Translations under genes and position numbers: made by a program
Assembly: GCF_003344925.1 (NCBI RefSeq)
Contig: NZ_CP031188.1
Location: forward strand, 1,300,501-1,364,500
DNA: 64,000 nt
Source of the DNA: Flavobacterium arcticum
Lineage (GTDB): Bacteria; Bacteroidota; Bacteroidia; Flavobacteriales; Flavobacteriaceae
Reading direction: 5' to 3'
Part shown: positions 1 through 10,708 of the stretch, piece by piece
How the letters are laid out: every line of letters starts with the position of its first letter
How positions within the stretch are numbered: position 1 is the stretch's first letter
Notes under the pieces: model-generated
Seen by the model: the letters and a program-made list of their open reading frames with translations, nothing else
The model's database searches: none
What the model was told of the DNA's origin: nothing

Positions 1-178
1 TATCGTGAAATGTTGTTTTAGTGTTAGAGATGTATTTTTTCACTTTATGACTATCAGAATTGTTGAGATCTCCTGCTTGTATGGGTTTCCAGTAGTCGGC
101 TTCTAGAGCTTCGGTAATAATTGCCGATGCTATTGTTTTACCTACGTCTGTGCCTATACCTGTTATAAATAGTTTCAT
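1..178 (-). CDS. bioD: Dethiobiotin synthetase, N-terminal part (cut by window edge)
   Basis: The first 59 codons of a minus-strand gene are visible; the rest lies outside the window. The start ATG is at 178-176. The N-terminus has the P-loop GIGTDVGKT at residues 7-15 and the motif KPIQAG at 31-36, the typical opening of BioD. The family closes the ureido ring of dethiobiotin from 7,8-diaminopelargonate, CO2 and ATP in the cytoplasm. bioF lies on the same strand at 1443-2588, which supports the biotin assignment. A divergent transporter-like gene separates the two, so they are not one simple operon. Confidence 0.88.
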   Translation of the reverse strand, partial: MKLFITGIGTDVGKTIASAIITEALEADYWKPIQAGDLNNSDSHKVKKYISNTKTTFHD

Positions 179-352
179 TCTCAATTTGATTAGATAACAA
201 ATTTACTAAATAAGCAATCAATATTTTACTAGGTAAAGAAGACTTTGTTTTTTGCACATAATGCTTTATAACTTTAATAAAACATTACCATATAGGATAG
301 CATATTATATGTAATTTTGAAAATATTCATCAAATTTAACACCTGTTTACCT

Positions 353-1465
353 ATGAATACATTGAAAGTGCCATCTTATATAAAAGCTGTTTTTATATCG
401 TTGCTCATTATTCTTATCGTTTTTTTTATGATAGTGGGAAAAACTATTTTGGTGCCGCTTTTTGTATCGGGATTTATATCAATGTTATTAACACCTGCTT
501 GTAATTGGTTAGAAAAGCGTAAAGTTCCTAGAACAGTAAGTGCTGCGGTGAGTTTGTTGATTTTTATGATTGTTATATCCGCCTCATTGGTTTTTATCTA
601 TTTTCAAGTTCGTGGTTTTGTAGAGGATTTAGGTGATAATCTTTCGGAAAAAGTAAATGGATATGTAATAGATGCTAACAACTGGAGTTATGAAAATCTA
701 GGCATAGATATGGGTATGTACAATGGTTTTGAGTTTAAAAAAGCAGTAGCTATTGTACAAACAGAAGATGCTAGCCCCACACAACTTATATTTATTACAC
801 TAAGTACTTTATCAGATATATTACTGTTACCTGTATTCATTTTTTTCCTGCTTATTTATAGAGACCACCTTGCGGTATTCATCAGTAAAGTTTTTCGGAA
901 GCAAAATGATAGTGACTTGCTAGACAAGTTAACGGCTATTCGCCGAATAGTATATGATTATATTAGTGGGGCAGGAAAGGTGATGATGATACTTGCTATA
1001 ATAAATACGGCTGTGCTTTTTACCTTGGGTATAGAACACGCTATCTTTTTTGGAGTATTAGCAGGGATGCTAAACATCATTCCGTACTTAGGTCCTATAC
1101 TGGGTGCCGTACTACCTTTCTTCTTTGCTTTAATAACAAAAGATGGGTTGTTTTACCCAATAGCTATTATTATATCGTTTACTTTCATACAATTGTTAGA
1201 AAATGCCTTTCTTACTCCTAAAATTACAGGAAGCAATGTAAACCTTAATGCCTTTGTTACTTTTTTGGGACTGCTTATAGGTGCGGCTATTTGGGGGGTG
1301 GTAGGCATGATTTTGATTATCCCTACTATTGCAATACTTAAAAAACTGTTTGAAATGAATCCTGAAACGCAACCGTATGCTTACCTGTTTGGTGAAGAGG
1401 ATAGCAACTGGTTTAAGAAGCGATTACGAAAACGTGAACAACCTAAGCCTGAAGAGTCAATTTAA
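353..1465 (+). CDS. AI-2E family transporter-like membrane protein
   Basis: A 370-residue integral membrane protein. It has hydrophobic segments at both ends, a central soluble part, and the family-typical stretch FFGVLAGMLNIIPYLGPILG followed by LLENAFLTPKITG and a final hydrophobic pair. This is the layout of the AI-2E (PerM/TqsA/YdiK) family, whose members export small molecules or act as Na+/H+ antiporters; the substrate cannot be told here. An in-frame TTG at 317 would add 12 residues, but the ATG at 353 places the first membrane segment normally and is preferred. The 3' end overlaps the convergent bioF gene by 23 bases. Confidence 0.8.
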   Translation: MNTLKVPSYIKAVFISLLIILIVFFMIVGKTILVPLFVSGFISMLLTPACNWLEKRKVPRTVSAAVSLLIFMIVISASLVFIYFQVRGFVEDLGDNLSEKVNGYVIDANNWSYENLGIDMGMYNGFEFKKAVAIVQTEDASPTQLIFITLSTLSDILLLPVFIFFLLIYRDHLAVFISKVFRKQNDSDLLDKLTAIRRIVYDYISGAGKVMMILAIINTAVLFTLGIEHAIFFGVLAGMLNIIPYLGPILGAVLPFFFALITKDGLFYPIAIIISFTFIQLLENAFLTPKITGSNVNLNAFVTFLGLLIGAAIWGVVGMILIIPTIAILKKLFEMNPETQPYAYLFGEEDSNWFKKRLRKREQPKPEESI

Positions 1466-2588
1466 GATGTGCTAATACAGCTGTAATTTCTGAAGGGGTA
1501 TTGTAGCTGTGCAAACAAAAGCGTAAGCGTTCTTTTTCTTTGGGCACGGTAGGCGAAAGTATAGCTTTTACATTATAACCACTATGCTGTAATTGTTGCG
1601 CTATATTTTTTACTTTTTCATTTCCTGATAATATAGTGCAATGTATAGCTGAGTTACTGTGTATAAAAGTAGTTAGTTCTAGTCTTTTGACTTCGGCTTT
1701 AAAAAATTGAATATTGCTTTTCAGTTTTTTACGATTTTCATCATCCTCTTGTAGTTGCTTGTAAGCACAAAAAACAGTAGCAACACTATGCGGTGGTAAT
1801 CCTGTAGTATAGATAAAACTGCGGGCGAAATTAACTAGATAATCCATAAGAGCTTTGCTGCCCAAAATAACCGCACCATGAGAGCCTAATCCTTTTCCAA
1901 AAGTCATGATTCTGGCAAAAACTTTATCCTGTAACTCTAAATGTTGTACTAAGCCTTCGCCCTTTATACCGAATACTCCTAATGCATGAGCTTCGTCTAC
2001 TATAAGCTTGCAATTATGGTTGGCTGCTAATTCTGCTAGAGCGGTTAAGTCAGGGCTATCGCCATCCATCGAGAAAACCGATTCGGTTACAATATATAGC
2101 TCAATAGCAGTACCCTTGTGTCGTTCTATGAGCTTTTTTAATGCATCTAAGTTATTATGTGGGAATTTGTATGCTATAGCATTGCTCAGTCGCATACCAT
2201 CGCGTATAGAGGCATGAATGAACTCATCATATAATACCACATCTCCCTTTTGCGGCACACAAGAGAAGAAGCCAACATTAGCATCGTAGCCTGAGTTAAA
2301 TATAAGCGCATTTTTGGTATTGTGAACTTGTGCTATATAGCTTTCAACTTGGTTATAAATATTATGATTTCCGCTAATAAGCCGTGAACCTGTGGCGCCG
2401 TTAGTTATACTATTATGCTCGATGAGGTATTGGTGTGCTGCATCAAAAATGGTCTTGCTTTGCGATAGTCCTAAATAGTCATTCGATGCAAAATCTATTA
2501 ATGATGATGGGGTAGGTAGCTGGCGTAGCAAACCATTTTGCTGGCGTTGTGCTAATTTATCTGAAAGCGATTTGGGTAACTGCTGCAT
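1443..2588 (-). CDS. bioF: 8-amino-7-oxononanoate synthase
   Basis: A 381-residue enzyme of the alpha-oxoamine synthase family. It would condense pimeloyl thioester with alanine using PLP, the first committed step of biotin assembly. Visible landmarks are GATGSRLISG near residues 64-73, the PLP-binding DEAH at 198-201 and the Schiff-base lysine K232 in TFGKGLGSHGA. 2-Amino-3-ketobutyrate CoA ligase (Kbl) has the same fold. The nearby bioD and the slightly shorter length favour BioF. The 3' end overlaps the convergent AI-2E family gene. Confidence 0.88.
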   Translation of the reverse strand: MQQLPKSLSDKLAQRQQNGLLRQLPTPSSLIDFASNDYLGLSQSKTIFDAAHQYLIEHNSITNGATGSRLISGNHNIYNQVESYIAQVHNTKNALIFNSGYDANVGFFSCVPQKGDVVLYDEFIHASIRDGMRLSNAIAYKFPHNNLDALKKLIERHKGTAIELYIVTESVFSMDGDSPDLTALAELAANHNCKLIVDEAHALGVFGIKGEGLVQHLELQDKVFARIMTFGKGLGSHGAVILGSKALMDYLVNFARSFIYTTGLPPHSVATVFCAYKQLQEDDENRKKLKSNIQFFKAEVKRLELTTFIHSNSAIHCTILSGNEKVKNIAQQLQHSGYNVKAILSPTVPKEKERLRFCLHSYNTPSEITAVLAHLKLTLQA

Positions 2589-2657
2589 ACCTCAAAAATA
2601 AGTATCTTTTTTAGTATTGACTAACTACTTTAAATATTGATTAAGATAAAGTAATTA

Positions 2658-2685
2658 TTGTTTATCAATAATTATACTATATTTG
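2658..2685 (+). promoter_or_regulatory. Bacteroidota-type promoter for the DUF2975 operon
   Basis: TATATTTG at 2678-2685 matches the TAnnTTTG -7 box of the Bacteroidota housekeeping sigma factor, with TTG at 2658-2660 about 17 bases upstream as a -33 element. It lies 30 bases before the ATG at 2716. Confidence 0.55.
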
Positions 2686-2715
2686 CATCATCATATTAAT
2701 CTAAACCAACTAACC

Positions 2716-3219
2716 ATGAGAAAGCTTTCTACTTTAAAAACTATTGCCGATATACTATTTGTTCTTACTATGATAGGAGCTGTGATTGGTCTCCCGTTTA
2801 TATTGATGCTTGCAGTTATGCCTGAACAAGTTCCATTTACATTAAATGAGAATCTAGAAAGTATAGGTGGTTGGGAGTTAATTATTATATTACTTATAGT
2901 ATATCTGGGTGCTTTGTTCTTTGTATATGCACTTTACTTGTTTAGAAAAACGCTTGATTTATTTAGAAAACGAATCATTTTTGATAATCGTGTTATTAAA
3001 AACTTTGATCAAATTGGTAAAGCAATATTGATAGGTTATTTTATAATATTTACAATGTACGTGTTTACTTGGTTTACAGATAACACTCATGAAATAAAGT
3101 TTAATATTGGATGGAATAATACATTGTTTACAATAGGTCTTGGTTTGTTCTTTATAGTACTAAGTGAAGTATTCCAGATGGGTAAGAACTTGAAAGAAGA
3201 AAACGAGCAAACAATATAA
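2716..3219 (+). CDS. DUF2975 family membrane protein (first of a pair)
   Basis: A 167-residue protein with four predicted membrane segments. The stretch FRKTLDLFRKRIIFDNRVIKNFDQIG is typical of the DUF2975 family, of unknown function and usually encoded beside a small HTH regulator. An in-frame TTG at 2683 would add a His-rich leader, but it overlaps the predicted -7 box, so ATG 2716 is chosen. It is followed after 3 bases by a second DUF2975-like gene and then an HTH gene, so the three form one operon. Confidence 0.72.
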   Translation: MRKLSTLKTIADILFVLTMIGAVIGLPFILMLAVMPEQVPFTLNENLESIGGWELIIILLIVYLGALFFVYALYLFRKTLDLFRKRIIFDNRVIKNFDQIGKAILIGYFIIFTMYVFTWFTDNTHEIKFNIGWNNTLFTIGLGLFFIVLSEVFQMGKNLKEENEQTI

Positions 3220-3222
3220 GTT

Positions 3223-3747
3223 ATGAGGTATCATTTAAATATTATACTGCTTGCCATTCGTGCCATGATAATTGTAATAATAGTTTATACGGGAATGCAA
3301 CTCTTTAAGGCTTATGCTACATTTTTAAACCCAACGGGCTTTGAAAATACTATAAGAGAAGAATTTGATACATTTAGTAAAGGATTTGATATATCTCAGG
3401 GTGCTTTACCTTATTTTTATATACTTTATGCTATACTATTGGGGTACTTGGTATATGTTTTAATAACGCTGTATCGTAGTTTTGATAGGTTGCAAAAAGG
3501 GGAGGTTTTTTATAAAAAACAGGCTGCCGAGTTTAAAAGGGCAGGGGGTGGAATTATCATATTTGCAAAATGTAAATACTTACTGTTTTGTGTTTTTGGA
3601 GTTTTTTTCTTTCGTAGTTTTAGCATTTTTATTAAGGAGATCCCTATGTTTCTTGTGGTTTATTTTTTAGGTAAACTTGTGTTGGTATTATATTACTTAG
3701 CCGAGAAAGGTACATTCCTGAAAGAGGAAAACGAATTAACTATATAG
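3223..3747 (+). CDS. DUF2975-like membrane protein (second of a pair)
   Basis: A 174-residue protein with four hydrophobic segments and the signature YRSFDRLQKGEVFYKKQAAEF, equivalent to the LFRKRIIFDNRVIKNF part of the preceding protein. The two proteins also share the tail LKEENE(Q/L)TI at their C-termini, which suggests an old tandem duplication. It lies 3 bases after the previous gene and 2 bases before the HTH gene. Function unknown. Confidence 0.65.
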   Translation: MRYHLNIILLAIRAMIIVIIVYTGMQLFKAYATFLNPTGFENTIREEFDTFSKGFDISQGALPYFYILYAILLGYLVYVLITLYRSFDRLQKGEVFYKKQAAEFKRAGGGIIIFAKCKYLLFCVFGVFFFRSFSIFIKEIPMFLVVYFLGKLVLVLYYLAEKGTFLKEENELTI

Positions 3748-3749
3748 CT

Positions 3750-3971
3750 ATGCCAATAATTATAAATCTTGATGTAATGCTGGCAAAGCGGAAAATGCGA
3801 AGTAATGAGCTTGCTGAGCGTGTAGGGATTACTACGGCAAACCTCTCGATATTAAAAACGGGTAAAGCAAAGGCTATACGGTTTAGTACGCTCGAAGCCA
3901 TTTGTAAAGAACTGGATTGCCAACCTGCCGATATTATGGAGTATGTAGAAGAGGTGAATAATAAACTATAA
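3750..3971 (+). CDS. Small Xre/YozG-type HTH regulator
   Basis: A 73-residue protein that is essentially one Cro/C1-type helix-turn-helix: MLAKRKMRSNELAERVG, then ITTANLSILKTGKAKAIRF and a final helix with LEAICKELDCQPADIMEY. This short form is the usual partner of DUF2975 genes. As the last gene of the operon it probably controls its own transcription. No clear operator could be assigned. Confidence 0.8.
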   Translation: MPIIINLDVMLAKRKMRSNELAERVGITTANLSILKTGKAKAIRFSTLEAICKELDCQPADIMEYVEEVNNKL

Positions 3972-4017
3972 GAGAATTAATTTTAGATAAGAAGAATTAG
4001 CCGTTTTTGATATTTTA

Positions 4018-4575
4018 TTATTCTTTTTCAGGCTCTATCCATATTCTGTTATGAGGGTCGGTGGCATCTAGTAAATCTGTATTTAGACTTGCTGCAATAT
4101 GTTTTCCCATTTCTAGAGCAGGATCAGATTCTGTATTGCTGTATATAGTAAAATGTTTTGACGTTTGATGCCAAACATTTACATTATAAATAATTCCATA
4201 ACTCTTTCTTCCATCTCCATCGCTATCACTGCTTACGCCTTGCTGAAAAACAGAAATATATTCAATATTGGGTAGTTGTTTCCATTTTCCGAATTTTGTG
4301 AAACCAATATCAAACTCTTTTTTAAATCGTTTGTGTTTTATGTCGAATAAAATGTTTTGTATTAAAGAGAACCGCAATCCCAATAAAAGTAATACAATAG
4401 AGAATTCGAGTAAATGAAAAGAGCTTCTGGCTTCTCTTGTATTCAAAAATCTGCCATCTACAATTGTTATTATAAATAAGGTTACTGCTCCAGCATAACA
4501 TAGTAGCGCTATACTTATTTGCTATATAGGGCGTTTACCCTCTGTAATTATTATGTTTTCCTGAATTGTATTCAT
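4018..4575 (-). pseudogene. Membrane protein gene interrupted by an in-frame amber codon
   Basis: An open frame of 142 codons runs from 4446 to 4018. The same frame extends upstream to an ATG at 4575, interrupted only by TAG at codon 18 (4524-4522). Read through, residues 19 onward give two hydrophobic segments (SIALLCYAGAVTLFIITIV and LLEFSIVLLLLGLRFSLI) before a soluble domain. The extra region thus looks like real protein. The final part (KHIAASLNTDLLD) has no family I recognise. Either the gene is broken, or CAG was misread as TAG, or a shorter form is made from a later start. Confidence 0.55.
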
Positions 4576-4586
4576 GGTACAAAATC

Positions 4587-4620
4587 AAAAAAGCCCTTTC
4601 TTGTAAGAAAGGGCTTTTTA
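4587..4620 (-). terminator. Intrinsic terminator for atpDC-side or opposing gene
   Basis: AAAAAGCCCTTTCTT and its complement around a short loop, with A-tract and T-tract on either side, so it can work in both directions. It sits between atpC (ending at 4636) and the start of the interrupted gene at 4575. Confidence 0.75.
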
Positions 4621-4635
4621 GTAAATATAAGTGAA

Positions 4636-4920
4636 TTAATCAACCAAAATAATGATCTTATTGTCTTTCATCTCTAATGTACCCGACTGTATGGCAAGAA
4701 ACAACTTTTGCTCTTTGTCATTACGAGTAAATTTTGGAGAATATTCGGTAGCAGCATTTAAATTATTTACTGCAATCTTAACAGTACCCGCTGCTAGTAC
4801 CGAAACGATATTAGCGTGCTGGTTTAATAATTGAAATTCACCATCAACACCAGGTACAGTTACTGCAGTAACCTCTCCTTTAAATAAGTGCCCTTCTGGC
4901 GATACTATTTCTAACAACAT
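4636..4920 (-). CDS. atpC: F1 ATP synthase epsilon subunit
   Basis: A 94-residue protein beginning MLLEIVSPEGHLFKGEV, with the beta-sandwich motif TVPGVDGEFQLLNQHANIVS. These are hallmarks of the epsilon subunit of the F1 sector. It has only the N-terminal beta domain, not the helical C-terminal hairpin, which is normal in Bacteroidota. It follows atpD by 62 bases on the same strand, and a terminator lies just downstream. The remaining ATP synthase genes are not in the window, as expected for the split arrangement of this phylum. Confidence 0.93.
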   Translation of the reverse strand: MLLEIVSPEGHLFKGEVTAVTVPGVDGEFQLLNQHANIVSVLAAGTVKIAVNNLNAATEYSPKFTRNDKEQKLFLAIQSGTLEMKDNKIIILVD

Positions 4921-4982
4921 AGTTTATAAGTTATGAGTTAATAGTTAACAGTTTGGCTTAGAGCCTAAAAACTGAAAACTGA

Positions 4983-6497
<1,515 letters not shown>

Positions 6498-6686
6498 TTA
6501 TGTATTTATTAAACAGCTATTTATTTCCTGAAAAAACTTCTTTTTTCCGAGCGCAAAGATAGTTTTTTCTGAATGATTTATGCAATATTAATTTTGCATT
6601 TTTTTTAATAAAAGAGATTCTTCTTAAAAATTCAGTGTATTATTGTTATTGAACGAGGTGTTTTTTAAAGAAAAGTACTGTGAGAT

Positions 6687-7076
6687 TTATTTGCGTAAAT
6701 ATTTATTAATAAATAGTACCTTACGATTAGTTTGTTGCTTTGTGAGGTATATTGTGTCTTTATTGTATCGTTCTATCTTGAAATCATAATCAAATACTTT
6801 GAGTGTAGAGTTTGTCTTATCATACTCCCATGAACATTCGTGGTATTCATTTCCATGTATATATGGTAATTCACTATTGTCTGATATGTTGAGATTTTTA
6901 CAGTTATTGTTGTTGTCGAACCTCATGTACCAAGGTGATTTAGAGTTTGGGTTTAAAATACTATCATTTATATAAACCCATCTTTTATCGGGATTAGTTA
7001 ATAGTGTTTCAAATTCTGTTTTTTTACAGGATGTAAAAACAAAAAATGGGATGATTAAAAAGGGTTTGTAATTCAT
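6687..7076 (-). CDS. Small putative lipoprotein, function unknown
   Basis: A 129-residue protein with a signal peptide ending in a lipobox-like FTSC at residues 14-17 followed by KK. It would be lipid-anchored in the envelope. The remainder is polar with many Asn, Asp and aromatic residues, probably a small beta-rich domain. I recognise no family. It stands alone between atpD and glmS. Confidence 0.6.
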   Translation of the reverse strand: MNYKPFLIIPFFVFTSCKKTEFETLLTNPDKRWVYINDSILNPNSKSPWYMRFDNNNNCKNLNISDNSELPYIHGNEYHECSWEYDKTNSTLKVFDYDFKIERYNKDTIYLTKQQTNRKVLFINKYLRK

Positions 7077-7189
7077 CTCAAGAGATTATTTGTTTAAGTT
7101 TAGATCGTTTTTTCTTCTTTACAAGAAAGAATTGTGATAAAGACTAATGAGTTCTTCATGTTAAACTTTTCTATTAGATAAACATACGA

Positions 7190-7226
7190 AAAAGGCAGTT
7201 GATAATTAATTATCAACTGCCTTTTT
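7190..7226 (-). terminator. Intrinsic terminator downstream of glmS
   Basis: AAAGGCAGTTGATAA and its exact complement TTATCAACTGCCTTT form a 15-bp stem with a short loop, then a T-run in the direction of glmS. It ends about 25 bases past the glmS stop. Confidence 0.85.
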
Positions 7227-7251
7227 ATATAGTTCTAAAATAAAGTTTTCC

Positions 7252-9099
7252 TTACTCTACCGTAACCGATTTTGCAAGGTTACGCGGTTGGTCTACATTA
7301 CATTCTCTCATTACTGCAATGTGGTAAGACAGTAATTGTAACGGTATAGTCGTTAATAGCGGCGATAATGCGTCTACTGTTCTTGGTATCTCGATAACAT
7401 GATCTGCAAGTGCTCTTACTTGTGTGTCACCCTCTGTAACTACAGCTATAATTTTACCACTACGTGATTTTATCTCTTGTATGTTACTTACTATTTTATC
7501 ATAATGCTCTTGCTTTTGTGCAATAACTACAACTGGCATTTGCTCATCGATAAGGGCAATAGGGCCGTGTTTCATTTCGGCAGCAGGGTAACCCTCAGCG
7601 TGTATGTATGATATTTCTTTAAGTTTCAATGCGCCTTCTAGTGCTACAGGGAAGTTGTACCCTCTACCTAAGTATAGACAGTTAGGAGCATCTTTATATA
7701 TTGCTGCAATAGCTTTTGCAGTATCGTTTGTTTCTAATGCTTGTTGTACTTTTTCTGGTATCAATTCTAATTCCTGTAAATATCTGTGGAAATCAGAATT
7801 GGTAAGTGTTCCTTTAGCTTGTGCTAAACGAAGTGCAATAAGCGTTAATACTGTAATTTGGGTAGTAAATGCTTTAGTAGAAGCTACTCCAATTTCGGGC
7901 CCTGCATGGGTATAAGCCCCTGCGTGAGTTTCACGAGAAATAGATGAACCTACTACGTTACATACTCCAAATACAAAAGCACCATGCTCTTTAGCTAGTT
8001 TTATAGCAGCAAGGGTGTCGGCAGTTTCTCCTGATTGTGATATGGCGATAACCACATCATTTTCACGAATGATAGGGTTTCTGTATCTAAATTCAGAAGC
8101 ATATTCTACCTCTACAGGTATGCGTGAAAATTCTTCAAATATATATTCGGCTACAAGTCCTGCGTGCCAAGATGTACCACAGGCTACAATAAGAATCCTG
8201 TCGGCATTCAAGAATTTTTGCAGGTTATCTTCTATACCTGCCATTTTAATAAGACCTTCGTTAGCATGAAGTCTACCACGATAAGTGTCTTTTATAACAG
8301 CTGGTTGTTCATATATTTCTTTAAGCATAAAGTGGTCGTAACCACCTTTTTCTATCTGCTCAAGGTTCATTTGCAATTCCTGAACATAAGGGTCAACTAA
8401 AGAGTCATCTTTAATTTTTCTTATTTTCATTGGTTTGTGCAAACGGATGATTGCCATTTCTTCATCTTCTAGATAAATACAGTTTGATGTATACTCTATA
8501 AATGGAGAAGCATCTGATGCTATAAAGAATTCATCTTTACCAACACCAATAGCAAGCGGACTACCTAAACGGGCTGCTACAATTTCTTTTGGTCTGTCTT
8601 TGTCAAATACAGCAATAGCATAAGCTCCTACCACTTGGTTAAGCGCTATTTGTACCGCTTTACCTAGTTTAAGGTTGTCTTTTTTCTTAACGTCTTCAAT
8701 TAAGTTAACCAGTACTTCAGTATCAGTATCCGAATGAAAAACATAGCCTCTTGCAATAAGCTCTTTTTTTAACGGCTCATAGTTTTCTATAATCCCATTA
8801 TGTACAATTGCTAAGTTGCCTGAATTAGAATAGTGCGGATGTGAATTTACATCGTTAGGAACACCATGGGTTGCCCATCGGGTGTGTCCAATACCAATAG
8901 TACCCGTAACAGAAATTTCTTCCTGTGATTTTTTTTCAAGGTCTGAAACCTTACCTTTAGTTTTAGAAAGCTTTAAGTCGTTGCCATCAAATAAGACAAC
9001 TCCGGCGCTGTCATAACCTCTGTATTCCAGTCTCTTAAGACCTTTAATAATTACAGGGTATGCATCTCTGTGACCAATGTAACCAACAATTCCACACAT
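7252..9099 (-). CDS. glmS: Glutamine-fructose-6-phosphate aminotransferase (isomerizing)
   Basis: A 615-residue two-domain enzyme making glucosamine-6-phosphate for peptidoglycan and lipopolysaccharide. The mature N-terminus begins with the nucleophile Cys2 (MCGIVGYIG), with HTRWATHG and NGIIENY of the glutaminase domain. Two SIS domains follow, with ACGTSWHAG, ISQSGETADT, EIGVASTKAFTTQ and the C-terminal NLAKSVTVE. Length is normal. It is the last gene of a minus-strand run after DUF4270, 9 bases apart. No riboswitch-like structure is visible in front. Confidence 0.97.
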   Translation of the reverse strand: MCGIVGYIGHRDAYPVIIKGLKRLEYRGYDSAGVVLFDGNDLKLSKTKGKVSDLEKKSQEEISVTGTIGIGHTRWATHGVPNDVNSHPHYSNSGNLAIVHNGIIENYEPLKKELIARGYVFHSDTDTEVLVNLIEDVKKKDNLKLGKAVQIALNQVVGAYAIAVFDKDRPKEIVAARLGSPLAIGVGKDEFFIASDASPFIEYTSNCIYLEDEEMAIIRLHKPMKIRKIKDDSLVDPYVQELQMNLEQIEKGGYDHFMLKEIYEQPAVIKDTYRGRLHANEGLIKMAGIEDNLQKFLNADRILIVACGTSWHAGLVAEYIFEEFSRIPVEVEYASEFRYRNPIIRENDVVIAISQSGETADTLAAIKLAKEHGAFVFGVCNVVGSSISRETHAGAYTHAGPEIGVASTKAFTTQITVLTLIALRLAQAKGTLTNSDFHRYLQELELIPEKVQQALETNDTAKAIAAIYKDAPNCLYLGRGYNFPVALEGALKLKEISYIHAEGYPAAEMKHGPIALIDEQMPVVVIAQKQEHYDKIVSNIQEIKSRSGKIIAVVTEGDTQVRALADHVIEIPRTVDALSPLLTTIPLQLLSYHIAVMRECNVDQPRNLAKSVTVE

Positions 9100-9108
9100 A
9101 GTTAATAA

Positions 9109-10683
9109 TTAATTTGGTTTAGTATAAAAAATTTCAAGTTTGAGGCGCTTTTCTTCGGGTACATTGCTATTACTACCATACAATACTGTTCCGAACGGAT
9201 GTACTACAGATGATACAGGAACGGTTTTAACCTCTGTTTCACCTGTTGTAAATGGCTCTTTTAATGCAGCATTGGTAATAACGTTAATACTCTCTGTAAC
9301 AACAAGACCTAGCTTAACATTTGTAGAGTCTTTGTTTATAATGTTACTAATGTGATTTGTAATTCTTATTTTATAGCTAAGCCCTCTATCATCAGTGTCA
9401 TAACTTAGTAAGCCACCGTGCACATATTTACTGTATTTTGGCGCTGTACTGATAGATGTACCATCTACACTATAATCATATAAAGGTCTTTTGTTGGTAA
9501 GGTCATAAAGATACACTCTCATGGGTTCTTTAGCATTTGCCATAGTTTCTTTATCTACATAAAAAGTAATGCTTGCGTCATTTACAAGTATTCTCTCTGC
9601 TTTTAAGAGTGCTATATCTTCATCGCTAAGTATATCTATAGTCGCCATAGATCCTGCTCCGCCCTTAATGTATAAACGTTCGTCGCCTGTAGTATCATCA
9701 TTACTAGTAATTGCTGTAGTAAATGGTGACGAATAGGTGTTGTCAAAAAAGTTAATAGTATTGCCTGATAAGTTTAAGGTAATGGTTTTACTCTCGGTCT
9801 CATCTAAAGGATCTCCAGTTTCTAGATCAATTTTGTTATCGGTATATTTTATTGTAATCTTACCTTGGTCAAATCGTGGCATACCCATTACCGATTGATC
9901 TCCTATTTGTTCTACTTGAAAATAAAGTCCTCTAAAGTATTCTCTAAAAATATTGTTGTTAAGTAAATTTCCTGATGCTCCAGCATCAAGTATTTTAGAC
10001 TGGAAAAAATCTTTATTTAGGTATAAAAACATTCCTGGGGTATAGGTTTCGGCAACAGTACCTGTACCATATGTTCTTTTTACTTCTGATGCGCTATACC
10101 CAAAAGTTTCATTCTGACTTTCATCTCCACTATTGTTAAGTAGTGTTGTGCCTCTATTATTCTCAATTAAAGTTTTGTCGTTAGAATAGTATTTTTGTAC
10201 AGAAGCTTCTCCTTCTCCAGGATCAGTATCTCTAAGGAAATACTGGTTTTCATAAATATGCAGTTTAAACTTAGCATTGCTGTTTCCGTAAATAGAATCT
10301 AATGTATAAGTGCTTTCTCCATCAGAGTCTGTGCTTTCTAGTGTACTGTAGTAAGGCACATATAAAAACACAGAGTCTATAACAGGGTTATAAAGTGTTG
10401 GATTAGCGGTTACAAGTTCTACTTGACTAACAAAGCTAGCGATAGTTTTGCCAAAGATGGGGTTGTCATATACTCCTAAAGAGTTTATGGGCAGGTTATT
10501 TGCCTGTACAACTCCTGTGCCTACATCTGTAGCAACTATACGGGCTTCATATTGAGACATATTATGATGTACATCGTTATCAATAATGTTAGCGCCAATG
10601 TCATTATAATCAGTGTCGCAAGCAATAAAGAATACTATACCTAAAGCAAGAATGAGTTTTTTATAAAACGAACGGTTATTCAT
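9109..10683 (-). CDS. DUF4270 family lipoprotein
   Basis: A 524-residue exported protein starting with a lipoprotein signal (ILALGIVFFIACDTD, Cys in the lipobox). The following DYNDIGANII and the mid-protein pattern of beta strands (FLYVPYYSTL, MFLYLNKDFF) fit the DUF4270 family, common in Flavobacteria and of unknown function. It lies 9 bases upstream of glmS and 25 bases downstream of the short glycogen-synthase-like gene. These three conserved genes are probably co-transcribed. Confidence 0.8.
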   Translation of the reverse strand: MNNRSFYKKLILALGIVFFIACDTDYNDIGANIIDNDVHHNMSQYEARIVATDVGTGVVQANNLPINSLGVYDNPIFGKTIASFVSQVELVTANPTLYNPVIDSVFLYVPYYSTLESTDSDGESTYTLDSIYGNSNAKFKLHIYENQYFLRDTDPGEGEASVQKYYSNDKTLIENNRGTTLLNNSGDESQNETFGYSASEVKRTYGTGTVAETYTPGMFLYLNKDFFQSKILDAGASGNLLNNNIFREYFRGLYFQVEQIGDQSVMGMPRFDQGKITIKYTDNKIDLETGDPLDETESKTITLNLSGNTINFFDNTYSSPFTTAITSNDDTTGDERLYIKGGAGSMATIDILSDEDIALLKAERILVNDASITFYVDKETMANAKEPMRVYLYDLTNKRPLYDYSVDGTSISTAPKYSKYVHGGLLSYDTDDRGLSYKIRITNHISNIINKDSTNVKLGLVVTESINVITNAALKEPFTTGETEVKTVPVSSVVHPFGTVLYGSNSNVPEEKRLKLEIFYTKPN

Positions 10684-10708
10684 ATAAGTTTTTTAATGAT
10701 TTAATTTA

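Noticed and set aside
1443-2588. 2-amino-3-ketobutyrate CoA ligase (Kbl) instead of BioF
   Set aside because: Same fold, but bioD lies on the same strand nearby and no threonine dehydrogenase gene is seen.
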